Positions 54,244-63,734 of a stretch of DNA of 64,000 nt are shown in pieces. A program made the translations under genes and the position numbers. The notes under the pieces were generated by a model. The model was given only the letters and a program-made list of their open reading frames with translations. It made no database searches and was not told the origin of the DNA. Numbering within the stretch: position 1 is the first letter of the stretch; each line of letters begins with the position of its first letter. This DNA comes from Euborellia annulipes (lineage: Eukaryota > Arthropoda > Insecta > Dermaptera > Anisolabididae): the NCBI GenBank assembly GCA_023213315.1, contig JAKCPI010002775.1, positions 1 to 64,000 on the forward strand, read 5' to 3'.

Positions 54244-54251
54244 TTAATAAT

Positions 54252-55140
54252 AATACAACGAATTTATTTTAATTCATTTGTTGGTCGAGAAATTCATTTC
54301 TAAGAAAGACTTCATTCCCTTTAAGAATGGCGATCTCGAGAATTATATAGCAAGTAAAATAATTTTGAAAATGACACTTTAGAAAGAGAAAAGGGACATT
54401 TCCTTGCTAAATTACTTTGCTTTAAATTCACCTAGATGCTTGACTGACAATTTCAAATGAAGAAATTATAATCTGACAGTGGCAATATTTCTTTTTCAAA
54501 ATGATGAATGTTAAATAAATAAATTCTGATACTTGTTTCTTTTTCTTTTTTTTTTCTTCTCCAAAATAAAACTGAATATTAAAGTGATAGCAGAAAAAAA
54601 AGCTTTTGTTTAGTTTTCTGTAGCTAATTGGAAATTTTATTTAATTATCTTTTTTTTGTTTTTGTTTTTGTTTTTAATTTTTTTTAATTCCGTTAGGGTC
54701 AGTAATACAAAAGTTCCCCTAACATTAAACAGATATCTTCTCTTATAAATACTCACTAATGCTTATAATTAGAAAAATAATAATAATAAAAGCTCTTTGT
54801 GTGTAAAAATCGATAAATAGTAAAATTACTCTAACTTAATAATCTGAGAAAATCCCCCGTTTTTTTCCACTTTCTTTTTTTTTTCCTATTTAGATCCTTA
54901 AAAATATGACTCTCGTTAGTTTAGCCACCATTTTAGCTGACGTAAAGAAAACCTGGAATAAAACCTATCAGAAAAGACGGTCTTATTTCAATTCGAACGA
55001 TTCAGTAAGAAAAAAAAAATAAGAAAATTAAATAGAAATAAAAAAAAAAATCGAGGATTAAATAAATCCGGTGCTTACAATGTACATTTATAATATGTTT
55101 ATTTTCCTCTTTATCTTCTATCTGTCTATATATAAATATA
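54252..55140. other. AT-rich spacer
   Basis: No gene or element recognised. Confidence 0.5.
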
Positions 55141-56060
55141 AAAATTTAGTGTGACTGGACGCAGAGCACACAACTTTATCTTACTTTTAGCTCAGTGGTT
55201 CCCAACCGGAGTGCCACGGCACTCAAGGGTGCCCCGAGAATGGCTAAGGGGTGCCGCGAGATATTTAGAAAAACTAAAAAAAATAAAAATAAAAATAATA
55301 AAGAGACGGAAAAAATAAAGTTTTGCTAAAAAACGGTCAAATGATTTTAACGTAAGCGGAAAAAATTTTCCTGAGTGCGGAAAAAATTTAGCTTTGGTAA
55401 AAAACAAAGGGAGGGTGCCCCTAGTGTGTAATGTTATTCTCAACGCACCTTTCAGGTGCCGTGGACTACAAAAGGTTGGAAAATACTGCTTTAGGTAATT
55501 GAAAGTTGTGTTCTGTGTCACACCAGATTTTTTTGTATTGAAATATATTTAGTTTCCGGCAGAATTCAAGATGTAAGTTTTATAAAAACATATAAAAATA
55601 TTTTTACTTTCTCTTATTTATATTTTGTTAAAATGGCAACTATTTCTTCATGAATTCAAGAGTAAAGTGTGCTTCAAAGCATTTTGAGGGCAAACTGAGA
55701 ATATCCATTTTAAAAAACATCTAAAAAATTATTGATTTATGAATTTTAATCAAAATCATTATGGCGAATTTTGAGAAAATCGAAAAAACTGAAAAAGTGC
55801 ATCAGTAAAGTACTAGTATTTTTTGGCCGATTTTGATCAAAAGCTTATATTCACACTCCAGGAGGGTGTCTAACTTAAATATTTAATTTCAACCTCGTAG
55901 CTCTTTTCGTTCTCGGGATATTTTATTCACAGCCAGACCATGTTACGAAAACAACTTTTTTGGACTCAGGGGACCTCAAAACGTGTATATCCATCAAAAT
56001 CTCGACATTCAATTTTTGAAATGAATCCAATACTTTTTCTATATATATGTATACAAAATA
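55141..56060 (-). repeat. R1 dispersed element, cassette i, reverse, interrupted by hAT
   Basis: The terminal hairpin (GTGTGACTGGACGCAGAGC to TGTGTCACACCAGATTTTTT) is split by the hAT element at 55193-55488. Cassette i and the body follow (CAGTAAAGTACTAGTATTTT), ending CAATACTTTTTCTATATATA at about 56040. Confidence 0.8.
55193..55488. mobile_element. Non-autonomous hAT element inside an R1 hairpin
   Basis: CAGTGGTTCCCAACCGGAGTG at the left and GGTTGGAAAATACTG at the right are imperfect inverted ends; the left end is a well-known type of hAT terminus. Flanks TTTTAGCT and CTTTAGGT match at 6 of 8. Inner pairs GTGCCACGGCAC and GGTGCCGTGG. The 109-codon minus-strand frame across it lacks transposase motifs. 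Confidence 0.8.
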
Positions 56061-56838
56061 AAAACAATAATTAATAAAAACTAATTCCCCTAATAATAAA
56101 AAAAATTTTCACCACGGTCTTGGGGATAAAAAATAGGTAAGTCCCCTGGCTAGACGTAAGGCCCTCCGGAATAAATAAAACAATAAAACAAGGACAACCA
56201 GGTGCCAATGTCTAGATAAATTATAAAATTTGCATGAATAAATTTTAAGAAAATAAAAATATATCAATTTAACAAAAAAGTGTTAGGGACCCCGAGAGAT
56301 ATATAATCACAATGACGTCGTTAAGATAATTAATTTTAAATAAAAAAAAAAAATATGATCTTAATCTTATTAAAAAGCAACAAACAAATTTTATAAAAGA
56401 TGAATTTAATGTATAAAATTTTTCTAAAAAAAAAATAAAAAAATATGTTGGAAAGGGGAAGTCTACACCGTCTTTGTAGATAGCAACATGCCCTGCATAA
56501 ATAACGAGGACAGACACTTCGAACTAAGGGGTGGAGGGAATCAAATAAAACCAAAAACAGCAACAAACATTTAGGAACAAAAAAAAAAAAAAAAGAAAAG
56601 ACGCGAATGTTACTGAGTTTGTGTTTATTTGGATAGCTCAAGGTGTTGTTGTTTGGCATGTCCTCGTTATTTATGTACCGGTTCTGAATAAATTATTAAA
56701 TAAAACCGACAAGCTCTATAGTTTAAGAAGCTTGTACTTATTGAGAATTGCGTTAAATATCAAATCCTTCTAGACTAATTGGTTTCAGTAGTCGAAAAAG
56801 CAAAATTAAAAAAAAAATCAAAAACTATTTAGAATACT
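56061..56838. other. AT-rich spacer
   Basis: AATTCCCCTAATAATAA at about 56085 matches the end of the element at 13661-14130. The 82- and 107-codon minus-strand frames are Phe/Ile/Leu-rich low complexity and not called. Confidence 0.45.
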
Positions 56839-56839
56839 T

Positions 56840-57050
56840 TCTCACTATATATTAGAAGAATGTATTATATAGTAAGAGAAAGTAAAAATGGATAATCGAT
56901 TTTCATTATATTTACTCTCTTAGGACCGGATCTAGTCAACTAGCAAAGTAATTTGACCAATAGCAAATCAACGATATAGTAAACAAGAACACAACCTTCG
57001 AGTTAAAAAAAAAATGAGTTTTACTTTCTCTTGCCTATATATGTAATATA
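56840..57050 (-). repeat. R5 fragment between two R1-type hairpins
   Basis: TACTTTCTCACTATATATT to GTAAGAGAAAGTA (about 56837-56884) is followed by inverted R5 (CTAGTCAACTAGCAAAG, AAACAAGAACACAACC) and another TTTTACTTTCTCTTGCC hairpin half at about 57019. The hairpins seem to mark module boundaries. Confidence 0.6.
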
Positions 57051-57054
57051 TATA

Positions 57055-57265
57055 CAAGTGGTAAAGCCCGCCTTCGGGGCTGCGCCCCCTGGAACCCCTT
57101 GCTCGTCTTCGGCGAGTAAATGCATTAAAAGAAATTTTGCAATTGCTCGCCAAAGGATTTAAAATTTTAAATTTCCCTCTCTCACTCCACTTTCTGTAAC
57201 TCTGGCCAATCAGCGAGAGAACAGGCACTTACACACAGGGACAGAAAGTCAGTGGCTAGGGCTTT
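57055..57265 (+). repeat. R6 dispersed repeat
   Basis: CAAGTGGTAAAGCCCGCCTTC to GTGGCTAGGGCTTTATTTAT; the partner of 44660-44910. TCTTCGGCGAG and CCAATCAGCGAG are shared. Part of an 86-codon minus-strand frame; not conserved in the other copy. Confidence 0.7.
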
Positions 57266-57630
57266 ATTTATTTATTTATTACAGAAAGGTGGCCATTTCA
57301 CAGGAAATAAATATCCCAATGAAGGAATGGCACTACATAAAGGAACAATATTTTTTAAATTATATTTTTAGTCAAAATATAATTAGTCTCTAGAGCAAAG
57401 AGAGAAAAAAAAATAAATAAAATAAAAGAATAACAAAATTAAACACAAAATAATTAAAAAATATTTATTTCTCTAACCAAAATTATACCGTAAAATAAAG
57501 AACATTTAACTTTATCAATATCAATTTTTAAGTATAATATAAAACTCCCTTTATTTTTCTTTTAAATGAATCCAAAGAGCAGCTGTATATATAGTAATGA
57601 TAATAATATTATAATAAAAATAAATAATAA
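57266..57630. other. AT-rich spacer
   Basis: Nothing recognised. Confidence 0.5.
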
Positions 57631-57631
57631 T

Positions 57632-58335
57632 GATAGAAAGTATTCGATTCATGTCAAAAATTCGATGTCCAGATTTTGAGGTCCCCTGAATCCAAAAAGT
57701 GGTTTTCGCAACATGGTCTAGTAAGATTTAAACTTTCGACCGTTGGTTCTCGTTGAAACATTTTGTAAATTAAAATTAAATATACAAATTAAACACTAGG
57801 TTATTTGTTTCAAAGGTTTTATTAATTAAAAAATTAACACTTGATACGTATTTTGACAATTCCTTGTGACTTCTGATGATGACAAGGAATTGTCGAAATA
57901 CGTATCAAGTGTTAATTTTTTAATTAATAAAACCTTTGAAACAAATAACCTAGTGTTTAATTTGTATATGATCTAGTACTTTACTGAGGTACTTTTTCAG
58001 ATTTTTTCGATTTTCTCAAAATTCGCTCCAACGATTTTATTTAAAATTCATAAATCAATTATTTTTAAGATGCTCTTTAAAATCTATATTCTCCTTTTGC
58101 CCTTGAAATCTTTTGAAGCACGCTTTAGTTACTCTTGTACTTCATAGGAACGTTAGAAGAAATGGTTGCCATGGTAACAAAATATAAATCATATTTATAA
58201 ATTTTATATCTTGAATTCTAATATGTCGGAAACTAAACATATCTCGACACACAAAAATCTGGTGTGACAAGTATAGAACGCAACTTTCTCTTACAAATGG
58301 TAAAAGAAAGTTGTGTGCTGTCACACCTTATTTTT
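57632..58335 (+). repeat. R1 dispersed element, cassette i, interrupted by a foldback
   Basis: Head GAAAGTATTCGATTCATGTC; the body is cut at 57723 by the foldback and resumes at TCTAGTACTTTACTGAGG. Part of the consensus between these points is missing. Cassette i (TTGTACTTCATAGGAACG) and the terminal hairpin at about 58256-58327 follow. Confidence 0.8.
57724..57971. mobile_element. Foldback element, family B, hammerhead-like core on plus strand
   Basis: TCTAGTA at 57717-57723 and 57972-57978 is the target duplication. Leader AGATTTAAACTTTCGACCG and GTTCTCGTTGAAACATTTTG, then near-perfect arms. Plus core: CTGATGA 57873-57879, extra T, GACAA/TTGTC, GAAA 57895-57898, TACGTATC, stem I of 4 bp. 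The left arm has lost CTGATGA and reads AAAA for GAAA. Very similar to 35895-36176, so these copies are relatively young. Confidence 0.9.
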
Positions 58336-58976
58336 TCACATATAATTAATTAGCTATCTTATGTTTAAGAGGAAAAACCTCCCTTCTCTAACTCTCTCAA
58401 AATATAGTTGGTGAAATTTTTAGTATTTTTTAGGCTAAAGTTCGATTCTATTTAATATAAATAAATACCAAAACTCGGAAAATAAAAATTATTAAATTAA
58501 AAAAACTTTTAATTTATATATACATGTTTATTAACACTCTCTTTCAACAAGAGTCGCTGTGACATCAGATTCCTTCAATCAATTAAAAATAAATAAATAC
58601 GGCCGGGTAATTTTATTTCAAGTGTACAAATCACATCTCAAATGCCGAAATATTTATAAATATATAAAATTAACATTTATAAAATTCCTATTTTGTATTT
58701 AATTTGATTTTTAAATACTTATTTTCTTTTTTCTTATGTTACAATAAAGAAAAAAAATGCCATATTTAAAAATTCAAATTAAATACAAAAACGAAAATAT
58801 AAAAATGTTAATTTAGTCTAAAATAGAATATTTAATTTTTCGGATATGTCGATGAAAAAGTCGACCTTGAAAAATTAATTACTTTCAGAAACGCAGAGGA
58901 TTTTAAATTGATTATGTAAACATAAGATTATAAATCACGTAAAAAGGTATTTTTTTTTTTTTAATTTTTAGAATGT
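58336..58976. other. AT-rich spacer
   Basis: TAATTAATTAGCTATCTTATG after the R1 hairpin resembles R5 as at 30750. Otherwise nothing. Confidence 0.45.
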
Positions 58977-59155
58977 CACAGTAAGAGACAATATTACAGC
59001 ACACATAAGCATTGATTATTTCATTGAAGAAGATGGAGAAAATCTTTATTGGAATTCTCTTTTACGTTTGAACCACAAAAGTTTTCCATTAAAAAAAATT
59101 TTAATATTGAAATAATCATATGAGAAAACGCAGATGTGTGTTTTAATTTTAGTAC
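58977..59155. mobile_element. Z1 MITE, decayed
   Basis: CACAGTAAGAGACAATATTA, then GATTATTTCATTG, at the left and GAAATAATCATATGAG with ATGTGTGTTTTAATTTTAG at the right are diverged Z1 arms. Confidence 0.6.
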
Positions 59156-59940
59156 TTTGTTGTGCTAAAAAAACAAGCATAATTAGAAAAAAAAAGTAAT
59201 ATTTTTATTTAATTCACCTAAATGTTTAGTAATTTCATAGACTATGATATATTGATGATGTTCCCTTCCCTTATGTGTCAATGCCTCCGAAATGTAAATG
59301 GTTACATACATGTGACGATTGTTACGATTGTATTTGTATTAAAAACATTTTTGCGTTAGCGCTCTGTTGGACTGTTCTCGTGTCACATATGGACCCCCTA
59401 ATTTTTTGGATTATGTTTATGTATGTGTGCGTGTGTATGTGTGTGTTGTCAACGACGCGTACGCGACGACACATTTTATAACGTTAGTATAGAGGGGGGA
59501 TGGGTTTGTTTAATGGCGGTTACGTGAAATCTATATCGGGTAGCTAGCAGAGTGGTGGGGCACTGCAGCGAAACGTAGTTTTCCCCCCACCATGTCACGA
59601 AACACCCTTGCAGTGTTGCCAATTGCTCTGGTGCCGCATAAAAACGAATTTCCTTAATTTCTTACTCTGTACGTGTTATGGAATACTCTCCCCCACTCCT
59701 TTTTATTCTAAACTGGCGCAAATATCCCAACCCCCCACTAACATGCCCTCTTTGTGTTCGATTGTATCTGGCCGGTTGGTAATTTATATCACTTTCATAC
59801 AAATTACGTGTGAACCGGCTTTCGGAAATTAATACTTCTTTTTCGCCTTTCGGGAGTAAAGATTACAACTTATCAAGGCTAAAAGACAATGAAATTTGAA
59901 ATTTAAAACGAATTTTTAAGTTTAGTCCAGTAATTCAAAT
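59156..59940. other. Single-copy island, possible promoter region
   Basis: Positions 59230-59840 are less AT-rich and unique. They hold GTCAACGACGCGTACGCGACGAC (CpG-rich), CACGAAACACCC, GCAGTGTTGCCAATTG and CGCATAAAAACG (TATA-like). Frames of 68 and 74 codons on plus (59275-59481, 59608-59832) have no recognisable domain, though the first has several Cys/His near its start. Could be a transcription start region or exon; unsupported beyond composition. Confidence 0.25.
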
Positions 59941-59943
59941 ATT

Positions 59944-59969
59944 GTTATATATATATATATATATATATA
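59944..59969. repeat. (TA)n microsatellite
   Basis: Uninterrupted TA dinucleotides. Confidence 0.9.
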
Positions 59970-61610
59970 GCTTATAAACTCGTAGATCTATTCTTGAAAT
60001 GAAAATTCATAATGACATGTTGATTCATTGTAAAAAAATTTTATAATTGTAATTTTATTATTGCAGTTTATGGCTCCGATGAAGCAATTAAAAGCTAATT
60101 TTTTAATATGTTATTAATCACTATCACATAAAATTTTGAAGAAGGTACATCAGTAAAGTGTTCTTCATACATTTTTCACGAAAGATTTTACTGATATACT
60201 TTTTAAAGAGCATCTTTAATCTTTAATTTTAATAAATAAATAATTCCATTTTATGTTTAGAAAGAATGAACACACGATCTAGCCACCGCGGCTTTTGTAA
60301 ACGTTATTGTTAGCAGCGGCTTAAGACATGCTGGCAAAATCTTTAACATTTTTTTTAGACGAACAATTGAGAAGTGCGTTCTCTCGCTTTAACAAAATTT
60401 GTTTTTCATTAAATACTACACATAAAAAAATTTTCGTTCAAATCGGTGTTATGAAGGTTATGCACTCCCCTTGTAAGAGTTAATCAAGCTAAGACTCGAT
60501 TTCCAACACCCAAAAGATTCATCTCTCTAGTTTCTTTTTAGAAAATATAATTAATTAAATAATTATAATTTCATATTTACTTTCCCCTAGTAAATTGAAT
60601 TAAATTTGAAATATCTATATGGATTATTATGGATTATTAAAAAGAAGATATAAAAACCAGCTTTTATAACACTCTCTATTCTATTATAATAAACATTATA
60701 ATGATTTTTATATTACTATTATTATACTTGGTGTGTATAGGAGATAATAAACCTTCGTGCTTGAGTTATTAATACTCCAAGTTTGTTGTTATTATCTAAA
60801 GAATTTACTGATTCCAGTACGTGAAAAATGTAACCTGAATTAAATTTATTTATATATAATTAAAAATTTTTATTTACCAACTCGTTTAAAGTTTCATATT
60901 TTTTATTTGACAATTTTTTTTTTTTATTTTTTATATAAAAATTAAAAAGTTCAGAAATTATTATTTATCTTAACATAAAAAGTTTTTTTTTTTTCATATT
61001 GTTATAATCTTATTTATATAATATAAATATATAAACATTATTAGCTTAATTTGTAAATTTTGGTTATTTATTTTTTAAAAGTCTATTTTTTCTCTTTTTA
61101 TTTATTTAAAAGTTTTTATTTTTTTTAATTGGTTTTCAAATTGCTTATCTTTCAAGTACCCTTTTTTATAATAGTAAATATTGTATTTAGATTTTTCCCC
61201 TTTCCATGCACTCAACCTTACGTAAGGAATTAGAGGAGAAGAAACCCTCTTTGCTCTCTCTCATCATTTTTATTCCAAGCGGCAAAAATTTATTTAAATA
61301 CAATTGGCAATTGAAATAAATAGAAACAATATCTAAAGGGATTTAGATGCCTAAAAAGATTTCTACAAAAAATAATATCGACAGAAGTTATATGGCCCTA
61401 GCGCATTAGGCTTTTTACCTAAATCTGAGGCTTTTTTTTTTTGAAATTTCATAATAAATTTATTTTATATCACGAATCCGAAGAGATATTACAAAAAAAA
61501 AACCTCGAACGAGATTTGAATAGTCTACTAAAAAAAAGCTCGAACGAAAAACTGGGCTCCAGTCGAGCTTCGCCCCCCCCCCGCCCTCAAAGGCTAGTTA
61601 CTCCGCTGAG
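59970..61610. other. AT-rich spacer with one R1 fragment
   Basis: At about 60137-60215 ACATCAGTAAAGTGTTCTTC and GATTTTACTGATATACTTTT are a reversed R1 body fragment. Elsewhere AT-rich with T-runs. GCTCGAACGAAAAACTGGGC and a C-run precede the hAT at 61612. No gene. Confidence 0.5.
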
Positions 61611-61611
61611 A

Positions 61612-61847
61612 CAGGGGCGGATTAATGCAATTTTGTCGGAGGGGGGCGGTTTTTTTATTTTTTTTCTTATTTAAGGACTTTGTCGGCATCTATGGCCATT
61701 TAGAACTCTTTCCTATTTATTTAAATTGATTGGTAACAAATTCGAGCGGAAATCATAATTTCTTTAGATTACTAATTTTTATAACGTTTTGAATTTCTTC
61801 TCGGGGGAGGGGGGGCGATCGCCCCCCCCCCCTTTAATCCGCCCCTG
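61612..61847. mobile_element. Non-autonomous hAT element, perfect 8-bp duplication
   Basis: CAGGGGCGGATTAA and TTAATCCGCCCCTG are exact inverted ends, and CGCTGAGA flanks both sides (61604-61611, 61848-61855). G-runs and C-runs lie just inside the ends. 236 bp, no transposase. GGCATCTATGGCCATTTAGAA inside is shared with a fragment at about 32828. Confidence 0.92.
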
Positions 61848-61948
61848 CGCTGAGATTAATGTAATAAAAACAGCGCAATTTCAATCGCATGGTTAAAATC
61901 CGGGGACTGACAAATTAGATTCATTCATAAATAAGAAATTACATATAT

Positions 61949-62129
61949 TGAGGTTGTGTTTATATGTGGGGTTTCACTGGGTTATGTGAGTAAAAACAAA
62001 AGTTTATATTATACTCGATATATTTCGGGATAATATCCCGGATAATATCCCGAAATATATCGAGTATAATATAAACTTTTGTTTTTACTCACATAACCCA
62101 GTGAAACCCCACATATAAACACAACCTCA
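61949..62129. repeat. Near-perfect 181-bp palindrome
   Basis: TGAGGTTGTGTTTATATGTG at the left is the exact complement of CACATATAAACACAACCTCA at the right, and the match continues with almost no mismatch to the centre at about 62039, where GGATAATATCCC occurs twice around the axis. CCCGAAATATATCGAG near the centre recalls the GAAA plus short-helix part of the Penelope-like foldbacks, but no CTGANGA is left. The target duplication could not be read. So little divergence implies youth or gene conversion. Confidence 0.9.
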
Positions 62130-62249
62130 GTTTAAAATGTTTCACCAAAAACCTACACCGCAATCTCTAAACTTAATTACATATATAATATTTAGGATAT
62201 TATATACATCGCGTATGTAAGCCGCGATAGGTAAATTTATATAATTCCT

Positions 62250-62478
62250 AATTCATATATCCGAAAAAAGTAAGGGAGTTGAACCACGGATCCTCCAATT
62301 TGTACTCGGAGTGCCCTTACCACTAGACCACAGCTGATCTGATGACTAAAATTGCTTTCTGAGTGAATTCATATACCCCAATGTGGTCTAGTGGTAAGGG
62401 CACTCCGAGTACAAATTGGAGGATCCGTAGTTCAACTCCCGGCAGCACACCCTTACTTTTTTCGGGTATATGAATTAA
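62250..62478. mobile_element. R4 tRNA-like SINE inverted dimer
   Basis: The right arm (plus), about 62380-62460, reads TGGTCTAGTGGTAAGGGC (D-arm, box A), CTCCGA and TTGGAG around a 7-nt loop GTACAAA, then GTAGTTCAACTCCCGG (T-arm, box B) and CTTACTTTTTTCGGG. The left arm is its complement (GTTGAACCACGGATCC, GCCCTTACCACTAGACC). The T-stem does not pair properly and no acceptor stem forms, so it is a tRNA-derived retroposon, not a tRNA gene. ATTCATATA and TATATGAATT close the outer ends. Confidence 0.8.
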
Positions 62479-63454
62479 TAAATATTGGAATTATTTAGAT
62501 TCATTCACTCTCCAGCTCCGTTGCGTCTAATTAAAAAAAAAATTCGGTCACTATACTCAAGTAAATTCTTCGGGCGTGAGAGCAGTTCAAAAAATAATAC
62601 AAGTTTAATTATATAAAAAAAAAAAACTCGATGGAAGAGAATATGATAAATAATAAATGTGTGTATAATATCCTGCAAGAGAAGAAGAGGGTTCGAGTAC
62701 GTTTTGACCTTGTCTTGAGATATTTTACGAGCAAAGACTGTCATTTCATCTCGTTTGGTTTTCTGTTGAACAAACACGAAAGCCTCTTGTCTTGTGTCCT
62801 CTGAACAAAACCCAAAAGACACTCATCAACACAGCTTAGATTTTATTTATTGACCAAGGACCGGCCTTTCTGGCCTGCTCTTGGTCGATGGCTATTTCAT
62901 TGGTTATTCATAGGACTTCCCCCGCTCTTTTTTCTTGATGACTTTAAGGCAGGAGATGGAGAGAAGAGCAAGTAGCCTTTTTAGGGAGACTTTTCTTGCC
63001 TCCTTAAGCTCAGGTTAGGGTAAGGCCCTTTGGGAATTCCACGCCATCGCTCTCTAACTTAACTCGACTTCTTAAATAATTAATTTATATTTATTTGTTT
63101 ATGTTGTAGCCAGGAAAAAAAATAAGAAAAATAAACTCAAATTCTTTAACTAAATAAAAAAATATTATATTTATTAACCCTTTTCTCCGTAAATAAATGA
63201 TTGATTTGTTTGTTTGATCTTAGTAGTTACCTCCCTCTGGAACACCCTTCTTAGTCTTGTTTATTTCTCTAAGAGAATCAAATGAGAATTGCAAGTTGCT
63301 TTGATGTCTCCAAATCACAATCCGTCCTTTATTGTGGTTATTCCCCCTCACCTTTTGAATGTTGATATATTTAGAGGTAAATAAACGAGCTAATTTACAG
63401 AAGTAAATAATGCAAAATATTTATGATCAAATATTCTTATAAAATTCTTTAAAA
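62479..63454. other. Single-copy stretch, less AT-rich at about 62640-63060
   Basis: Unique in the window. Contains a hairpin at 62852-62886 (GACCAAG with CTTGGTC, plus an inner GGCC/GGCC) and GGTTAGGGTAAGGCCC. The 105-codon minus-strand frame (62505-62822) has no recognisable domain. Could be UTR or conserved non-coding DNA. Confidence 0.3.
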
Positions 63455-63548
63455 AAAATCTAGTGTGACATAACGAACAGCACACAACTTTTTTCTTAAC
63501 TTCAGTAATCGAAAGTTGTGTACAGTGCTGTCACACCAGAATTTAAAA
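63455..63548. repeat. R1 terminal hairpin, isolated
   Basis: TCTAGTGTGACATAACGAAC and the near complement ending GTGCTGTCACACCAGA enclose CTTAACTTCAGTAATCGAAAG. The R1 body is absent to its left. Confidence 0.75.
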
Positions 63549-63734
63549 TTTCTGCGTATTTTAATTGTATTTTAAATTAAATAAAAGCAACTTGAGTTTT
63601 CTTTCTTGGACGAAATGTGCAGGTAGTATGTCGTTTTTTTGGTATAATTATTAAAAATCAATAAATTTTCAATAATATTTATTTTTGGTTTATTTAATTG
63701 TATTAATTTGGACTGCGTCCATCATTTTATCAAA
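63549..63734. other. AT-rich spacer
   Basis: Nothing recognised. Confidence 0.5.

Noticed and set aside
56269..56659. Membrane-protein-like minus-strand ORFs
   Set aside because: Phe/Ile/Leu richness is what AT-rich DNA with poly-A runs produces on translation; no other support.
4131..62129. All palindromes as assembly or amplification chimeras
   Set aside because: Arms differ by substitutions, several elements have target duplications of 7-13 bp, and related copies occur at independent sites. For 23563-23846 and 61949-62129, whose arms are nearly identical, an artefact is still possible.
62380..62440. tRNA gene with apparent anticodon ACA
   Set aside because: The T-stem and acceptor stem do not pair, no consistent identity, and it lies in an inverted SINE dimer.
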